In this document: piece after piece, positions 44,457 through 56,390 of the stretch
How the letters are laid out: each line of letters begins with the position of its first letter
How positions within the stretch are numbered: the first letter of the stretch is position 1
Assembly: GCA_021292105.1 (NCBI GenBank)
Contig: CM037870.1
Coordinates: 64,106,083 to 64,170,082, forward strand
DNA: 64,000 nucleotides
Reading direction: 5' to 3'
Source of the DNA: Anadara kagoshimensis
Taxonomy: Eukaryota > Mollusca > Bivalvia > Arcoida > Arcidae
Notes under the pieces: model-generated
Seen by the model: only the letters and a program-made list of their open reading frames with translations
Databases searched by the model: none
Told to the model about the DNA's origin: nothing
Translations under genes and position numbers: made by a program

Positions 44457-45299
44457 ATCATCACCCAGAAACCGCAAATTCAGCATTGTCTTCCCATTAT
44501 GAAAGCTCGTAATGAAATTTTGCAATTTGTTTACAATAGGGCAAATAAAACAGAAAAGTATGCACTGCAAGACGAAAGCGCAAAATAGTTCTATCAACAT
44601 CATAACTTCAAGGCAATGGATTCGGTTAGTGGCCGAGTGGAATGATGGAAAATGTCAAGCGAAAAAATTGTATAGGTACTATTATGAGCTGTCAGCTGCT
44701 CAACGACGCATTTCGGTTTCACATAATATGAACGTAAATAAATGGCGGATGTATAAAATGGCTCTTAAAAGTCCTGACTTTGATGAGGCACTGGGTATAA
44801 AGTGGTATCTAGTGGGTTCCTAAGAGTCACAACCTTTGTCGGGCTCTTTCTATGATCACGGAAATAGTATCTTGTAGTGTTGATAAAGATTATCCGAAGT
44901 GTAAGAGCCGTAACCTTTTAAAACATTTTCAAATGTCGTGTGACTGTCACGACAAGTGTTATAAAATAGTTATCTGTTTTTCTGTAGAGTACAAATCATG
45001 ACCTCGGGATTTTGGCGTGTGACAAGTAGTGTGAAGTTACCGATTAACACTCTGATCTAGCTCAGAAATTGATATCACTATGGTAATTTAATTAATCCAG
45101 GAAATCAATATGTCGTCTATGATAGCATCTGTATCACCATGGGAATGTCATTTTAACAATTGGAAATTAGTAAAACAATATAACATTCAATTCTAGTTAA
45201 TCGAGTCATGCGCATAGAACATTCAAGATAACACATCGAAGCAATAGGGACATAAAAGAGATGCGAGTTTTTTCAATATATAAACGATGCGGCTACTGT
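44457..45299. other. Unassigned interval with one 103-codon open frame
   Basis: 44512-44823 (plus) is open for 103 codons with a plausible composition (WIRLVAEWNDG, KLYRYYYELSAAQRR), but I recognise no family and see no flanking splice or promoter context. Treat as non-coding unless transcripts show otherwise. Confidence 0.3.
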
Positions 45300-45560
45300 G
45301 ACTATGGGCAAATACAAATAATGAACATACCAGTCCAGTTAGCAAAATCCAAAAACAAAGAAAACTGGCATATTGAGTTAAATATGTGAACTTCAACCAG
45401 CTATAGTATAGTGAGGTCAGGTGCTCCGGAAAGGTAAGCACCTACTGTCTAACTAGCTTCATGTGTAAAATCAAAATTGAGAATGAAATGAACATAAAAC
45501 AAAGATGGGACGTGAAAAATATCCTTATTACGACATATGGTCCAGTAAGATTTAAACCTA
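45300..45560 (-). mobile_element. Penelope-like 3' fragment
   Basis: TGAACATACCAGTCC, GTGAACTTCAACCAG, GTGAGGTCAGGTGCTCCGG, GTAAGCACCTACTG and GGGACGTGAAAAATAT follow the tail in order. The hairpin arms GGTGCT and AGCACC are intact. Confidence 0.8.
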
Positions 45561-45884
45561 GGCTGTGATGGAGATTTTTATTCGTAATCGTTCGTGTTTG
45601 ACTACTCAGTGACCTTGTCCCTGTAAAGATATGCCTATTTCTATACATTTAGGTTTTTAGAATGTTTTGCATCCCTTTGTAACGGAATTTATGAAAAATA
45701 TATCTCAAACAATAGTCTAATGACCATTAAGATAAAAAGTTTTATGAAGAACAAAACTACACGTAACCGCTCAAATGTTCCATCTAGATTAGTCTTTCAA
45801 CTATTCCAGTTAATCATAATTCTTATGATCAAATCTAATAAATATATTCCGGTAAATGAATAAAAAAAAAAAAAAAAAGTAAAA

Positions 45885-46065
45885 AAAAAATCCTGTGAAG
45901 TTAAACACGTAAACTTCAAACAGGGGAGCGAGTCCGGGTGTTTCGGAAGTGTTTAGCGAGCTAAATTTGCCATGCAATGGTAAAATCAAAATTGAAAATC
46001 AAAGGAGCATTGAACTATGGGGAATTAAAACAACCAGGATAATTTTTGGATATAGAGGCACCGTG
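45885..46065 (-). mobile_element. Penelope-like 3' fragment
   Basis: AAACACGTAAACTTCAAACA, GGGGAGCGAGTCCGGGTG, TTTCGGAAGTGTTTAGC, GGAGCATTGAACTATGGGG. The tail is interrupted before the A-rich run at 45864-45890. Confidence 0.75.
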
Positions 46066-46217
46066 CCTATCTACAACTTAAAACATATTATATCAAATAA
46101 GTATACTAAAGAATAATCAAAGTGAGTTTGGTTACAACTTCGTGGTTTTGTTAATTAAAAACATCCTTTGGGAGAAATTTGGTGGAATTGTGTTTTGTGA
46201 AAATCAATCCTGTTGAT

Positions 46218-46870
46218 AAGTAAATCACAGATTATAACATTGGTTATTAACTGGAGTCGAATATGTTATAACACCATCGAATACAATATAAACATGCCGC
46301 CTTTAGTTCTGAGTGTTATAGGCCTAGTGCATTATCCCACGAGGGAAAAAATTAACACCCGGGACGAAGTGGGGAATCCACTATAACATCCAGAACCAAA
46401 GGTGGCATGTTTTTTTTTTTTTTTTTTTATTATAGTTCATGTCTTTTCAGTTTCAGTACTGTAACCCTGTACTTATGGCGCAAGAAATCGTCAGAAATAC
46501 TGACAAACGCTATTGTTTGACTTGTCGTCTGTACATGTTGTGTGATTTCAGGAAATACTAAATGTCGAAATGGAAAAGAACCGAACTTGTTAAATTACGG
46601 GCGCACGCGAGGGCGGTAATTTTTTCATTAATACCCGTCGTCAATATTACCATCCCGTCGTTAAGGAGGGGCGTGGCTTCATTAACATTACCACGTTAGT
46701 TATGAGAACGCGTAAAATTGTACCAGATTAGCTCCCTGCGTTTGACCAATCAGAATCCGAGAAATTTACATGAAATATAATAACATTGGTTATTGACCTA
46801 AGTCGAGTACGTTATAACACTACGGATTATAACATTGGTTATTGACCTGAAGTTGAGTAGGTTATAACAA
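46218..46870. repeat. Direct repeats of a TTATAACATTGGTTATT motif around a hairpin element
   Basis: ATAACATTGGTTATT...GAGTA(C/T)GTTATAACA occurs at ~46218-46274, 46779-46819 and 46829-46869. The first is ~500 bp away from the pair, with a 117-bp hairpin (46293-46409) and a GC-richer stretch (GGGCGCACGCGAGGGC, TTTGACCAATCAGAATCC) between. Probably one composite DNA-transposon remnant. Confidence 0.55.
46293..46409. mobile_element. 117-bp hairpin element
   Basis: CATGCCGCCTTTAGTTCTG...TGTTATA pairs with TATAACATCCAGAACCAAAG, GTGGCATG. A T run (46410-46430) follows. Confidence 0.7.
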
Positions 46871-47024
46871 ATAAGACCGGGGTATATTGACCTTGTTAAT
46901 GGTAACGGCGTATAATATAACACGGCAATAAATCTAACTGATGTTGCGTATATTGTTAATGGCAGTGTAATATTTATGGTCATTATCATCATATTTCTTC
47001 CACGTTATCAAAACCTTTAACATG

Positions 47025-47242
47025 CAGTACAGACCTGTCGAACGTTTTAACACTGAGCTAATAAAAAGGAGTCAAAGCTCGGGTGGCGAGTGTCCGAGGT
47101 ATGAAACACGTAGTTAGTGACCAAAAAAGCTGTGAAGGCATAAATGTTAGTTATCGAAAAGCTGACGATATATAAGTAACGAGGAACCGAGATGAGCTGC
47201 CGATTTGGCTCCTAGTGATAAACTTTCGACGGGTCTGTACTG
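47025..47242 (-). mobile_element. CAGTACAGAC MITE, copy 7
   Basis: CAGTACAGACCTGTCGAACG ... AAACTTTCGACGGGTCTGTA. The right side is flanked by TA; interior is in minus orientation. Confidence 0.85.
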
Positions 47243-48092
47243 TAACTTACAGAACAGCGTTACACTACATTTGTAAATTAATAAAGAGTCAGAAAGATAA
47301 AACGGGTTTTGTCATTCCTTCAACCTGTTAAACATATCATAATTATCGCTAAAACATATACTACACTTAACACTTTACACAACACACTTCTTCTATACAT
47401 GATTGATGAAGAAGTGTTCGGTACATCAGAACTAGGCATTTGTTAGCATTGATAGAACAATTTACTTCTTAAAGACACGGGTTTTAGTTAAGTCTTCAAA
47501 AAATAAGTTTTTCATTGCAATATTAGTAAGGATTTAGTCGGTTGAACAATTGCAATACACGAAGGATCAAACCATTCAAGAATTATCAAGTCAAATTTAC
47601 GAAGCAATTAAACCAGGATGAAGTCAAATCAAATACGACCCAATAAAACAAGATAAAGTCAAATCAAATACGACCCAATAAAACAAGATAAAATCAAATA
47701 CGACACTATGAACCAATCACAAGAAGTCGGTATAAATTCATATTAAATGCGGCGCTATTAGACAATTTAAGAATTTCGGATAAAACCAAGTAAAATAAAA
47801 ACCGATCAACTATATAAAAAGTCAGGGTGATATCAAATCAAATCTGACTGCATATGACCAATGGCATTCTTGATAATTACTAAGAACATAGGCGTTCTGG
47901 TAACAGTGGGTAAAATGACGTCATTCAAATTTATGTCGTCATGCGAAGAAGTCATCCTAACACAGCCATCGGTCTTGGTCCTTCCACATTCCCATTTTGG
48001 TTTTGGTTTTGGACGACAGTAGGTCAAACATATTATATTATGTACATTGTGTCTCTGACTGACATATAGCTTTTAAAAATCAAAACAATAGT

Positions 48093-48095
<3 letters not shown>
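47243..48095. other. Unassigned; contains a 34-bp tandem repeat
   Basis: At ~47621-47715 GTCAAATCAAATACGACCCA plus ATAAAACAAGATAAA is repeated about three times. No gene. Confidence 0.5.
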
Positions 48096-48133
<38 letters not shown>

Positions 48134-48208
48134 AAACAACATTGACCTGTCTGCTTGACCTTTAATTTACATATTTATGATGGACAAGTTCAATTAGGTA
48201 GAAGGAGC

Positions 48209-48239
<31 letters not shown>

Positions 48240-48242
48240 TGT
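48096..48242. mobile_element. Half MITE (family 2) enclosed by (GA)n runs
   Basis: (AG)n at ~48096-48132 and ~48211-48240. Between them GCAAACAACATTGACCTG, TCTGCTTGACCTTTAATTT (48133-48172) is an intact family-2 arm; a degraded inverted remnant (GGACAAGTTCAATTAGG) follows. Confidence 0.65.
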
Positions 48243-48473
48243 TTAGATATGTAAAAAAGTAGAAGCAATTCAATTCTGTGTTGATAAATGAGTTCACTTC
48301 TTTTTAACTTTGAGCTGAGTTAATCATAACAAACTGATTGATGTGTACATCCCGGATTATTCCAGTCTGCATTCTTGTATAATCGTTAACCTTCTTACAT
48401 CTTAACGCTAATTATTTTCATCTTTTGAATTTGTTGGTACACAAATCATTCTCCTAACTTACTTCCTGGAGTA

Positions 48474-48671
48474 TAGTACAGACATGACTAAAGTTTAACA
48501 CATGGGACGAATTAGTCCCGGGTCGATCCCTCGTTAGCTAGATCTTAACAGCTTTTCGACACCTGGTATGTATCTCTCGGCAGCTTTTTGGAAACTAGTC
48601 ATCCATTCGGTAGTTAGGGTTCTACTCCTTTTCGTTACCTTGGTGTTAAATTTTCGAAAGGTCTGTACTTT
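48474..48671 (+). mobile_element. CAGTACAGAC MITE, copy 8
   Basis: TAGTACAGACATGACTAAAG ... AATTTTCGAAAGGTCTGTAC. Interior CCCTCGTTAGCTAGATCTT is conserved. Confidence 0.8.
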
Positions 48672-49356
48672 GTAACGATTTTAACATATGTAAATTGATC
48701 AGTTTACAACCAAAGTAAAATAGCCATTATCTATATATACATACACATCAATTACCACGTGTCAAAATAAATGGCGGGAATTCGTGTTAAATATTACCTA
48801 CATTTGATATTATAGTAGTAAGAAATGGTAATATATATCATTACGTGTAATGGCATCACAAGATTGATTGATTTCTGCCTCCCAATAATCAGATCGTGAG
48901 AGACTGAAAATACTAGTTATACACACACGTGCCAGATGTAAGCTTACTATTGCGATAATTATTAACAGAAAACGTGCGTTTTTTGTTTTTAAAGTCTTTT
49001 GATTTTTATATATAATTAAGTAAATGTGATATAACAACTTAAGAAGTTTTATTTATAAACAACGTTTGATGCTTATAATGAAAACTCCATGTCATTTTCA
49101 TTTCATATAGTGAAATTATAACTTTTACGATTTTTGTTTTCAAAATTAAACACCAAAACGCGTAACTGAATTTCACTAAACAACAAAATAGAGGCCCAAG
49201 AGAAGCCAACTATCAAATCAGAGTTTTTCTTAATCGTCGATTTTAGACGAAATTTTCGCAGTCCTAGGTCACCTTGACCTAGTTTTGGTAGTCATGACAA
49301 CCTTGAGTATAAGTGCATTTCTAATGTTTGTGTTATTTGCCTATCATTGCCTTCTG

Positions 49357-49394
<38 letters not shown>

Positions 49395-50196
49395 GGTGTT
49401 TGCCTTCTGTTGAGATTGTTGTGCTCTCATAGCGTTGTCGTGGGAAATGATGGTGCCCAGGTGAAAGCGAGAGCACTATCTTCAATATGTGTTCTGTTTA
49501 TAACCTATTAGTGCCTTTGTTGAAGTCGCGATACCATCAAAGTTGCTGCGACAAGAGATGTTGTCCCAACGATAGTTGGCGTCACATTATGTTACAACAT
49601 TAGTATGATGTAATTTAATAAATTTCTATAATCATTCCCATTCATGCTAACTAAAAAACTGGCAATCCATGCGAATTAAATTCGGGAAAATATAACCTTG
49701 TGTTCAGGGAGGGTTCATCATTTGTTTGTCAATTTCGCTACCGGTCGCGTCTTAAATCAAAATTAGAGTAAGCGACATTACACTAGTGGATCATGTATAT
49801 TTTTAATGCAATTCAGGAAAATTTATACTTTTTATCATATATTAAAACCAGTATGGTCTGATGATAACTGGAAAAATATTATTGACTTTGGCTAATATGT
49901 CGGTCAACATTTATTTTCCAGTTGATATCTAAGCAAATAATACACCCACTTCGAAGTCCGTAATAATACAGATAACACTTTGACAAAGTTGAAAATGATT
50001 CAGAAACAATAAACTGATATAGTTTATTGTATTCATCCGCACGCAAATAGTCGATACCTGTTAATGACCAATGTTTTCTTGTTTTAATCGAAATGTTGTT
50101 AAACCTAATATATCTTTATGAAACAATAAAAACGGAGGTAAGAGGTCAATGTATGTTTTAACCTATGGTACCGATATTGTCCCTTGTTGTTAATTA
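48672..50196. other. Mostly featureless
   Basis: AT-rich. A (GA)n microsatellite at ~49361-49391 and a palindromic AGGTCACCTTGACCT at 49266-49280. No gene. Confidence 0.5.
49266..49280. promoter_or_regulatory. Perfect consensus estrogen-response-element palindrome
   Basis: AGGTCA CCT TGACCT matches the IR3 consensus for estrogen-type nuclear receptors at all 12 specified positions. No gene is visible nearby, so its use is unknown; it may be part of an unrecognised repeat. Confidence 0.35.
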
Positions 50197-50404
50197 CAGC
50201 TCAAATCTGTCGAAAGATTAATACTAATCCTAATGAATTAGTACCAAATCGACAGTCCATCTCGACCCCTCGTTAACTATATCTCGACAGTTGGTCCACT
50301 GGGTATACTTTTTGGCCACTGCCTATCCATATCTCTACCACTTGGCAGTGTAGTTTCGTTTTCTTTTCATTACCAAAATGTTAAACTTTCGACTGGTCTG
50401 TACT
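50197..50404 (+). mobile_element. CAGTACAGAC MITE, copy 9
   Basis: CAGCTCAAATCTGTCGAAAG ... AAACTTTCGACTGGTCTGTA, CTG, then TA. Confidence 0.8.
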
Positions 50405-50525
50405 GTAAGTAAAAGTTCTTAATTTTTAACAATTGTTGATATTTCATGTTAAAGTGCTTGTGTTGGACAACATACTTAGTCCTTGAATAATGATATTCTA
50501 AATTTGGCACCAGTGGTGTTGTGTA

Positions 50526-50793
50526 CAGTACAGGCTAAAAGCGAAACACTAAGCTATCGAGAAGGAGTCGAAAACTCGGCTACCGAGTCAGAGATAGCTA
50601 ACGGACGAATGACAGATAGTAGCTGTCGAAATAAGCTAATAAGGGTAGATTTGAACGATCGATGTGTTACTTCTTCGTTAGCTTAAATTTTCGACAAGTC
50701 TGTACTGTAATTCGTTAGCTTAGTGTTAAACTTTCGACAGGTCTATACTGTAATTCGTTAGCTTAGTGTTAAACTTTCGACAGGTCTGTACTG
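50526..50793 (-). mobile_element. CAGTACAGAC MITE, copy 10, with its terminal repeat triplicated
   Basis: CAGTACAGGCTAAAAGCG at the left. At the right, the terminal block TTCGTTAGCTTAG...TTCGACA(G/A)GTCTGTACTGTA is present three times in tandem (~43-bp period, ending at 50707, 50750 and 50793). Confidence 0.85.
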
Positions 50794-52074
50794 TAGCATT
50801 TAGTTACGGATTTCGAGCGTAGAACATCTATAATTATTTACAGGGTTTAAAACCGGACGAATCCCTGAAGGTTTCTGATAACAAGTCTGGAAACTCGACT
50901 TGAATTACTAAGTGACTTATTTCATTTTGCATAAAATAGCTTGTGAGACGTACCAATGTGACATTCCCCTGGGGGACCAGAGTCATCTTAACAACAACAC
51001 ACAGAGGATTGGTCATTTTAATGATAGCTAGCTAAATCTTGTATTATCTATATTATAATATGTATTTTCGATGTAACAAGATAAAACAGTGCACAGTAAC
51101 ATCTTGAAAAATTATTGTACCTAAGGTAGAAAATAAATGAACAGAGCGGGTGAAAGATATCTTGCATCCACCGTGCAGAAGAGCAAGACACGCTTTTTTC
51201 TCCGGCAATGGAATTAGAGACATATCAGTATCTTGAGAACATGTCGTCAAGAAAGCCGCAACGCATTTTTAATGTAAAGTTTGTCGATGTAATTAGATAT
51301 ACAATAGCTTCAAAACATGTTGAAATTGAATACTAAATGATGATGTATTTTTTTGGTGTAACATTTCGAATTATTAATTAACTCTCAACCCCCGTTCTTA
51401 CATATAGTACACGTAATTGTTTTAGAATTCGGCATGTCTAACCTGGAGCAAATGCATTAGAACGAGGTCCGACATTTCTATACCATACAACACCAGAAAC
51501 TATAATTGCCAATAATTTTCAATTTATTTCAAAGAAATATTTAATGATATACATATAATAATGTGTCCATCCCCAGTTTGATTGGAGATGTTCCTTTAGT
51601 CGGTCACTCTTATTTTCGATTCAGTTGTTTTCTCATAGAAAGTTACTAGATACCCCTAGCCACCTATCCAATTTACTTTGACTGTGATATAAGCTCAAAT
51701 TAAAACATTTAAATTTGAACGTTTTATTGTACAGTTTTTGAAATCACAAAAAGAAAACAAGAACTGCACAACCTGAAAGCTCTACGGGAGTGGTTAGATT
51801 GTGGTTATTGCTTCCTCCGAGTATGTAACCCCGAATTTGTTCAAAACAGTGCTATCCAGCGTTATAGGTGCTATATCTGAAGCAGATATGCGTTTTCTGT
51901 TTTAGAAAAAATCGTGCAAATGATGATGCAAGTATCAAAGGGAAAATTAATCTCCATGTACTATTTATCAAATATGCCTGATTAGTGAATTGAAAATCCA
52001 AGAATTGTCAAGTTGACCACCAAAATAGTCATTAAAATTTACTTTTTTGCTAAGAAATAATTGATTTGCCCATG
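50794..52074. other. No feature seen
   Basis: AT-rich interval; open frames are short and unrelated to any family I know. Confidence 0.45.
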
Positions 52075-52335
52075 TCTAGAGTAAATCGCAATCCCAAAAC
52101 AAAGTAAAAACTTCTTAACTATTAAATATAAAAGTGAGGCCAGATGCTCTGAAAGGGTGAGCACTTCTTATTTACTTAGCTATACCCGCCACGTCGTGTG
52201 TAATCAAAATTGAAGATGAAAGGAACATGTAACATGGGACGTCAAATATATTCAGAAAATTTTGATTTATGAATACGACCGTAAAACTTTTTGAGGGCCT
52301 TGATTAGACTAGGCTTGCAATATCCAAGAACGGAT
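52075..52335 (-). mobile_element. Penelope-like 3' fragment
   Basis: AATCGCAATCCCAAAACAAA, GTGAGGCCAGATGCTCTG, AGCTATACCCGCCACG, GGGACGTCAAATATATTCAG and ACTTTTTGAGGGCCTTGATT follow the element in order into the end of the RT frame. Among the better kept tails. Confidence 0.85.
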
Positions 52336-52717
52336 TCCTATGTTTTCAAGGATAAATTAGTACATCTGTTCTTTATAGTATACAACAAAATTAATCTAAA
52401 GAAGCATAATTCAACACAATAAAATGATATAAGAGGTCTTCAGTATGACCGGAAGCGAACTCTTGGTCTGATGTGTTCCGAATGATCGGATATAGACGAA
52501 GATATATTCGTTTTGTTCGGAAATTGATGAAAAAATAAACACATTTTAACTCATGTGTGAAGTCTTTAGGATGAGATACCGTTAGTTAATGTATTTTCGC
52601 TTGAATGAGACTGTAAAATTACGTAGTTAAAATGTTATTTATTTTTATATTGGCTCACATATAGTCTGCAAGACATGATTAGGACACGAAAGGTCACCGC
52701 TGGTCAGTTTATATATA

Positions 52718-53950
52718 CACTACCGTCCAGCCAAAAGTTGAACAGTAAATCAGACGAGTTTGTGCTGAATCGACATACGATCTCAGTCCCTCGTTAGCTA
52801 TATATCTCTACAGCGTCTAAGCAGCTGTTATCAATCGGCATACGATCTCAGTCTCTCGTTAGCTATATATCTCTATAGCGTCTAAGCAGCTGTTATCAAT
52901 CGGCATACGATCTCAGTCTCTCGTTAGCTATATCTCTACAGCGTCTAAGCAGCTGTTATCAATCGGCATACGATCTCAGTCTCTCGCTAGCTATATCTCG
53001 ACAGTGTCTAAGCAGCTGTTATCAATCGGCATACGATCTCAGTCTCTCGCTAGCTATATCTCGACAGTGTCTAAGCAGCTGTTATCAATCGGCATACGAT
53101 CTCAGTCTCTCGCTAGCTATATCTCGACAGTGTCTAAGCAGCTGTTATCAATCGGCATACGATCTCAGTCTCTCGCTAGCTATATCTCGACAGTGTCTAA
53201 GCAGCTGTTATCAATCGGCATACGATCTCAGTCTCTCGCTAGCTATATCTCGACAGTGTCTAAGCAGCTGTTATCAATCGGCATACGATCTCAGTCTCTC
53301 GCTAGCTATATCTCTACAACGTCTAAGCAGCTGTTATCAATCGGCATACGATCTCAGTCTCTCGTTAGCTATATATCTACAGCGTCTAAGCAGCTGTTAT
53401 CAATCGGCATACGATCTCAGTCCCTCGTTAGCTATATCTCGACAGCGTCTAAGCAGCTGTTATCAATCGGCATACGATCTCAGTCTCTCGCTAGCTATAT
53501 ATCTCTACAGCGTCTAAGCAGCTGTTATCAATCGGCATACGATCTCAGTCTCTCGTTAGCTATATCTCGACAGCGTCTAAGCAGCTGTTATCAATCGGCA
53601 TACGATCTCAGTCTCTCGCTAGCTATATATCTCTACAGCGTCTAAGCAGCTGTTATCAATCGGCATACGATCTCAGTCTCTCGCTAGCTATATATCTCTA
53701 CAGCGTCTAAGCAGCTGTTATCAATCGGCATACGATCTCAGTCTCTCGCTAGCTATATATCTCTACAGCGTCTAAGCAGCTGTTATCAATCGGCATACGA
53801 TCTCAGTCTCTCGCTAGCTATATATCTCGACAGCGTCTAAGCAGCTGTTATCCAATCCCACGGCAGGTTTTTAACCTATACCATTAACTTGGCATCCGAG
53901 TTTCAACTCTAATTTTCGTTATCCCAGCGTTAATGTTTGGTCTCTATACA
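52718..53950 (+). mobile_element. CAGTACAGAC MITE with interior amplified into a minisatellite
   Basis: The left end (CACTACCGTCCAGCCAAAAG, TTGAACAG) and right part (CCGAGTTTCAACTC, TTTTCGTTATCCCAGCG) follow the family plan. The internal block TCTAAGCAGCTGTTATCAAT, CGGCATACGATCTCAG, TCTCTCGCTAGCTATATCTC is repeated 17 times from ~52768 to ~53856 with a 63-bp period (65 bp where an extra TA is present). The ends are degraded. Confidence 0.88.
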
Positions 53951-54518
53951 TTGCTTGGTTAGTTGTTTAATCGGATGACTTGTTATTTTGTTTGTACAAT
54001 GTCCCCTAAACGAAAAAAATTGTTAACTTTTGTCCATATTGGGTTCTTTCTGTTCACTCTTCTTCGGTTTCTTCCACTCCGCTTCAAGTTTCTTCTTGAA
54101 GTTTTTCATAGAGATAGCTTTAGAAACTTAATAGAAATAATAAGTTATTGGCGTTATTTATACATGTATTTTTGTTTCTAGCCGGATGTTCTATTTGGTC
54201 TCTTTGGGTTTATTTGGACCCAAACCTATTTGGGGGATATAGTAAAGACATTCAAATTCATTTTTTGTTTGTTTGTTTCAGATTTTGTTACTTTCATAAG
54301 CTGAAGATTGTTACCAATAGCTTTTTTGCCGTCTTATTAATGAAATAAGTATTTTTCAGACCTTTTTTCTCTCATTTTGATAACAGTTTTCTATTTTTGG
54401 GATTTTCTGTTTTAGGGCTCTATATATATTTCTATTTTGGGTAAGATGTAGGTTATAGCTCTATTTTTGTACTTTTAGATTATAAACGTACATCCTGTCC
54501 ATATGCTAAATAATAATA
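53951..54518. other. No feature seen
   Basis: T-rich interval with no repeat or gene that I can support. Confidence 0.4.
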
Positions 54519-54732
54519 CAGTACAGACCTGCCGAAAGTTTAACATTACGCGAGCGAAAGGGAACCGAAGTGCATGTGCCGAGTAGCCGAGTGTACGTGG
54601 GTAGCTAGTGACAGATATGACTCAGAGATATAGATAAGAGCTGTCGAAAAGCTGCAGATAATGGCTAACAAGGGACTGATATAAGCTACCGATTTGTTAG
54701 CTAAGTGTTAAACTTTAGGCAAGCCTGTACGA
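54519..54732 (-). mobile_element. CAGTACAGAC MITE, copy 12
   Basis: CAGTACAGACCTGCCGAAAG ... TTAGCTAAGTGTTAAACTTT, AGGCAAGCCTGTACG. Confidence 0.85.
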
Positions 54733-54793
54733 TAAGATTTGATCTTCTCGTAAAGGTTAATCAATAGTTAATCATTAATGTTATATAAACGTA

Positions 54794-55015
54794 CAGTGCA
54801 GACCTGTCGAAAGTTTAACAATAGGCTATGAAATTTGTGCCGAGTCAGCAGCTCGCCTCCGTCCCATCCTAGGCTATATCGCGGCAGCTTTACGGCAGTT
54901 GTTACTGTGACACAAATACATACACAAACTCTCCGTATATCTCGGCCAATCGGCGGTCGGGTTTCGACTCCTTTTTGCTATTTCTGAGTGTTTAGTTTGT
55001 GACAGGTCTGTACTG
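54794..55015 (+). mobile_element. CAGTACAGAC MITE, copy 13
   Basis: CAGTGCAGACCTGTCGAAAG ... GTGACAGGTCTGTACTG with TA on both sides. Confidence 0.85.
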
Positions 55016-55076
55016 TATAAATGAAGATTGGCGCTTTATTACTCCTCGTCTTCATTACTGGACAGCCAGATATATA

Positions 55077-55284
55077 CAGTACAGACCCGTCGAAAGTTTA
55101 ACACTTAGCTAACGAATTAGTGCCGAATCGACGGCTCATCTCGGCTTACTTCGTTAGGTATATCTCTACAGCTTTTATCTATCTCTTGACCGATGTTCGT
55201 CCACTAACTATCCGTATCTCGGTCACTAGCGATCCCAACTTCTTGTCGTTAGCTCGGTGGTAAACTTTGGACAGGTCAGTAATG
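55077..55284 (+). mobile_element. CAGTACAGAC MITE, copy 14
   Basis: CAGTACAGACCCGTCGAAAG ... AAACTTTGGACAGGTCAGTA, ATG, flanked by TA. The left half is one of the best kept. Confidence 0.88.
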
Positions 55285-55599
55285 TAGGTACGTTATTACT
55301 CTCAATCAACATTTATTTCCCAACCTATTTTTATAATCGATAAATATCTATATTGATATAATTAACCGGACATTTAATAAAATAGATTTTTGGATGTCTG
55401 ACGTTTGTGTGTCATCAACATTGATTTTTATATGACCAAATTTACGTCTGGGTATTTCATATTAGTCCAATTACACCCACACTGGACCGGTAAGGGAGTT
55501 TATCTATTTTCTGGCTGCAAAACATGTAGTCCATATGAACTAAGAATTATAAGATATAATAAATATGTTATCGAGTTTTTGATAGACATTTCACATGAT

Positions 55600-56390
55600 A
55601 GCTTTTGGTAATGCAATTTTTCGACAAACAATAGACATATCAATGGGTACAAACTGTGCACCATTGCTTGCTGATTTGCTTGTTTTTTCGTATGAAGCAG
55701 ACTTAATACAGAACTTTGTTAAATATAGAGAGAAGACTGTTATTCAGTTAAATAGGTGACGTTCTATACCTAAATAATCCTAAATTTGATGATTATGTGA
55801 ATATAATCTATCCTTGTGAGGTTGAGATAAAGGATACGGCTGACGTTTGCTTCATATTTAGACGTGTACCTTAACTTTTGATGTCCACTAAAGGCTACAT
55901 TTGAATCTTGATGGTATACGCGATGACTTCAATTTTCCTATTGGAAATTTCCGTTTATTTGATGCAATATATCTGCTTCTCCTGTCTTTATATTAGGTGT
56001 ATTTGTTTCACAATTTATATGCTATGGCAGAGTTTGATCCTATAACGGTGACTTTATACAACGAAGCAAGCAAATAGATTGTTGACGCAGGAATATTGAA
56101 AACCTAAGTTTTATTCCAATATCAATGATAAGTATAATGCATCTGTATCCAAAATAACGCTGGATATATTTGACGCCTATTATTCTATGTTTCTTTCATT
56201 TTCGATTTTGTCAACGTAGTGACGGGTGTAGCTAGACCTAAACATAAGGTGTACATCCTTCCGGAGCACACGACCTTACTTCCTTGATGGAATTTCACTT
56301 TAAGTTTAACTTACCTTGTAAGTTTCAAAGTTTTAACTTCGCTTTGGGATTGTGTTGTGGACACGGATAGGCATGCGTCTGTTTGATTAT
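55600..56390 (+). pseudogene. Penelope-like RT C-terminal part plus 3' tail, decayed
   Basis: Plus strand reads FRQTIDISMGTNCAPLLAD, SYEAD, then frame-shifted copies of the palm region (NPKFDDYVN, VEIKD), DDFNFPIGNF and SPVF. It continues through the RT C-terminus into the 3' UTR (GTGACGGGTGTAGCTAG, CCTTCCGGAGCACACGACC, GGATTGTGTTGTGGACACGG). The catalytic YIDD region is deleted or scrambled. The best coding relative of the element at 10518 in this window. Confidence 0.8.

Noticed and set aside
44512..44823. 103-codon open frame as a host gene
   Set aside because: No recognisable family, no neighbouring exon signals, and one frame of this size is expected by chance in 64 kb.
53004..53645. 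213-codon open frame with a perfect 21-residue repeat
   Set aside because: It is only the 63-bp minisatellite read in one frame; the period is a multiple of three, so the frame stays open. Units of 65 bp break it, and there is no family match.
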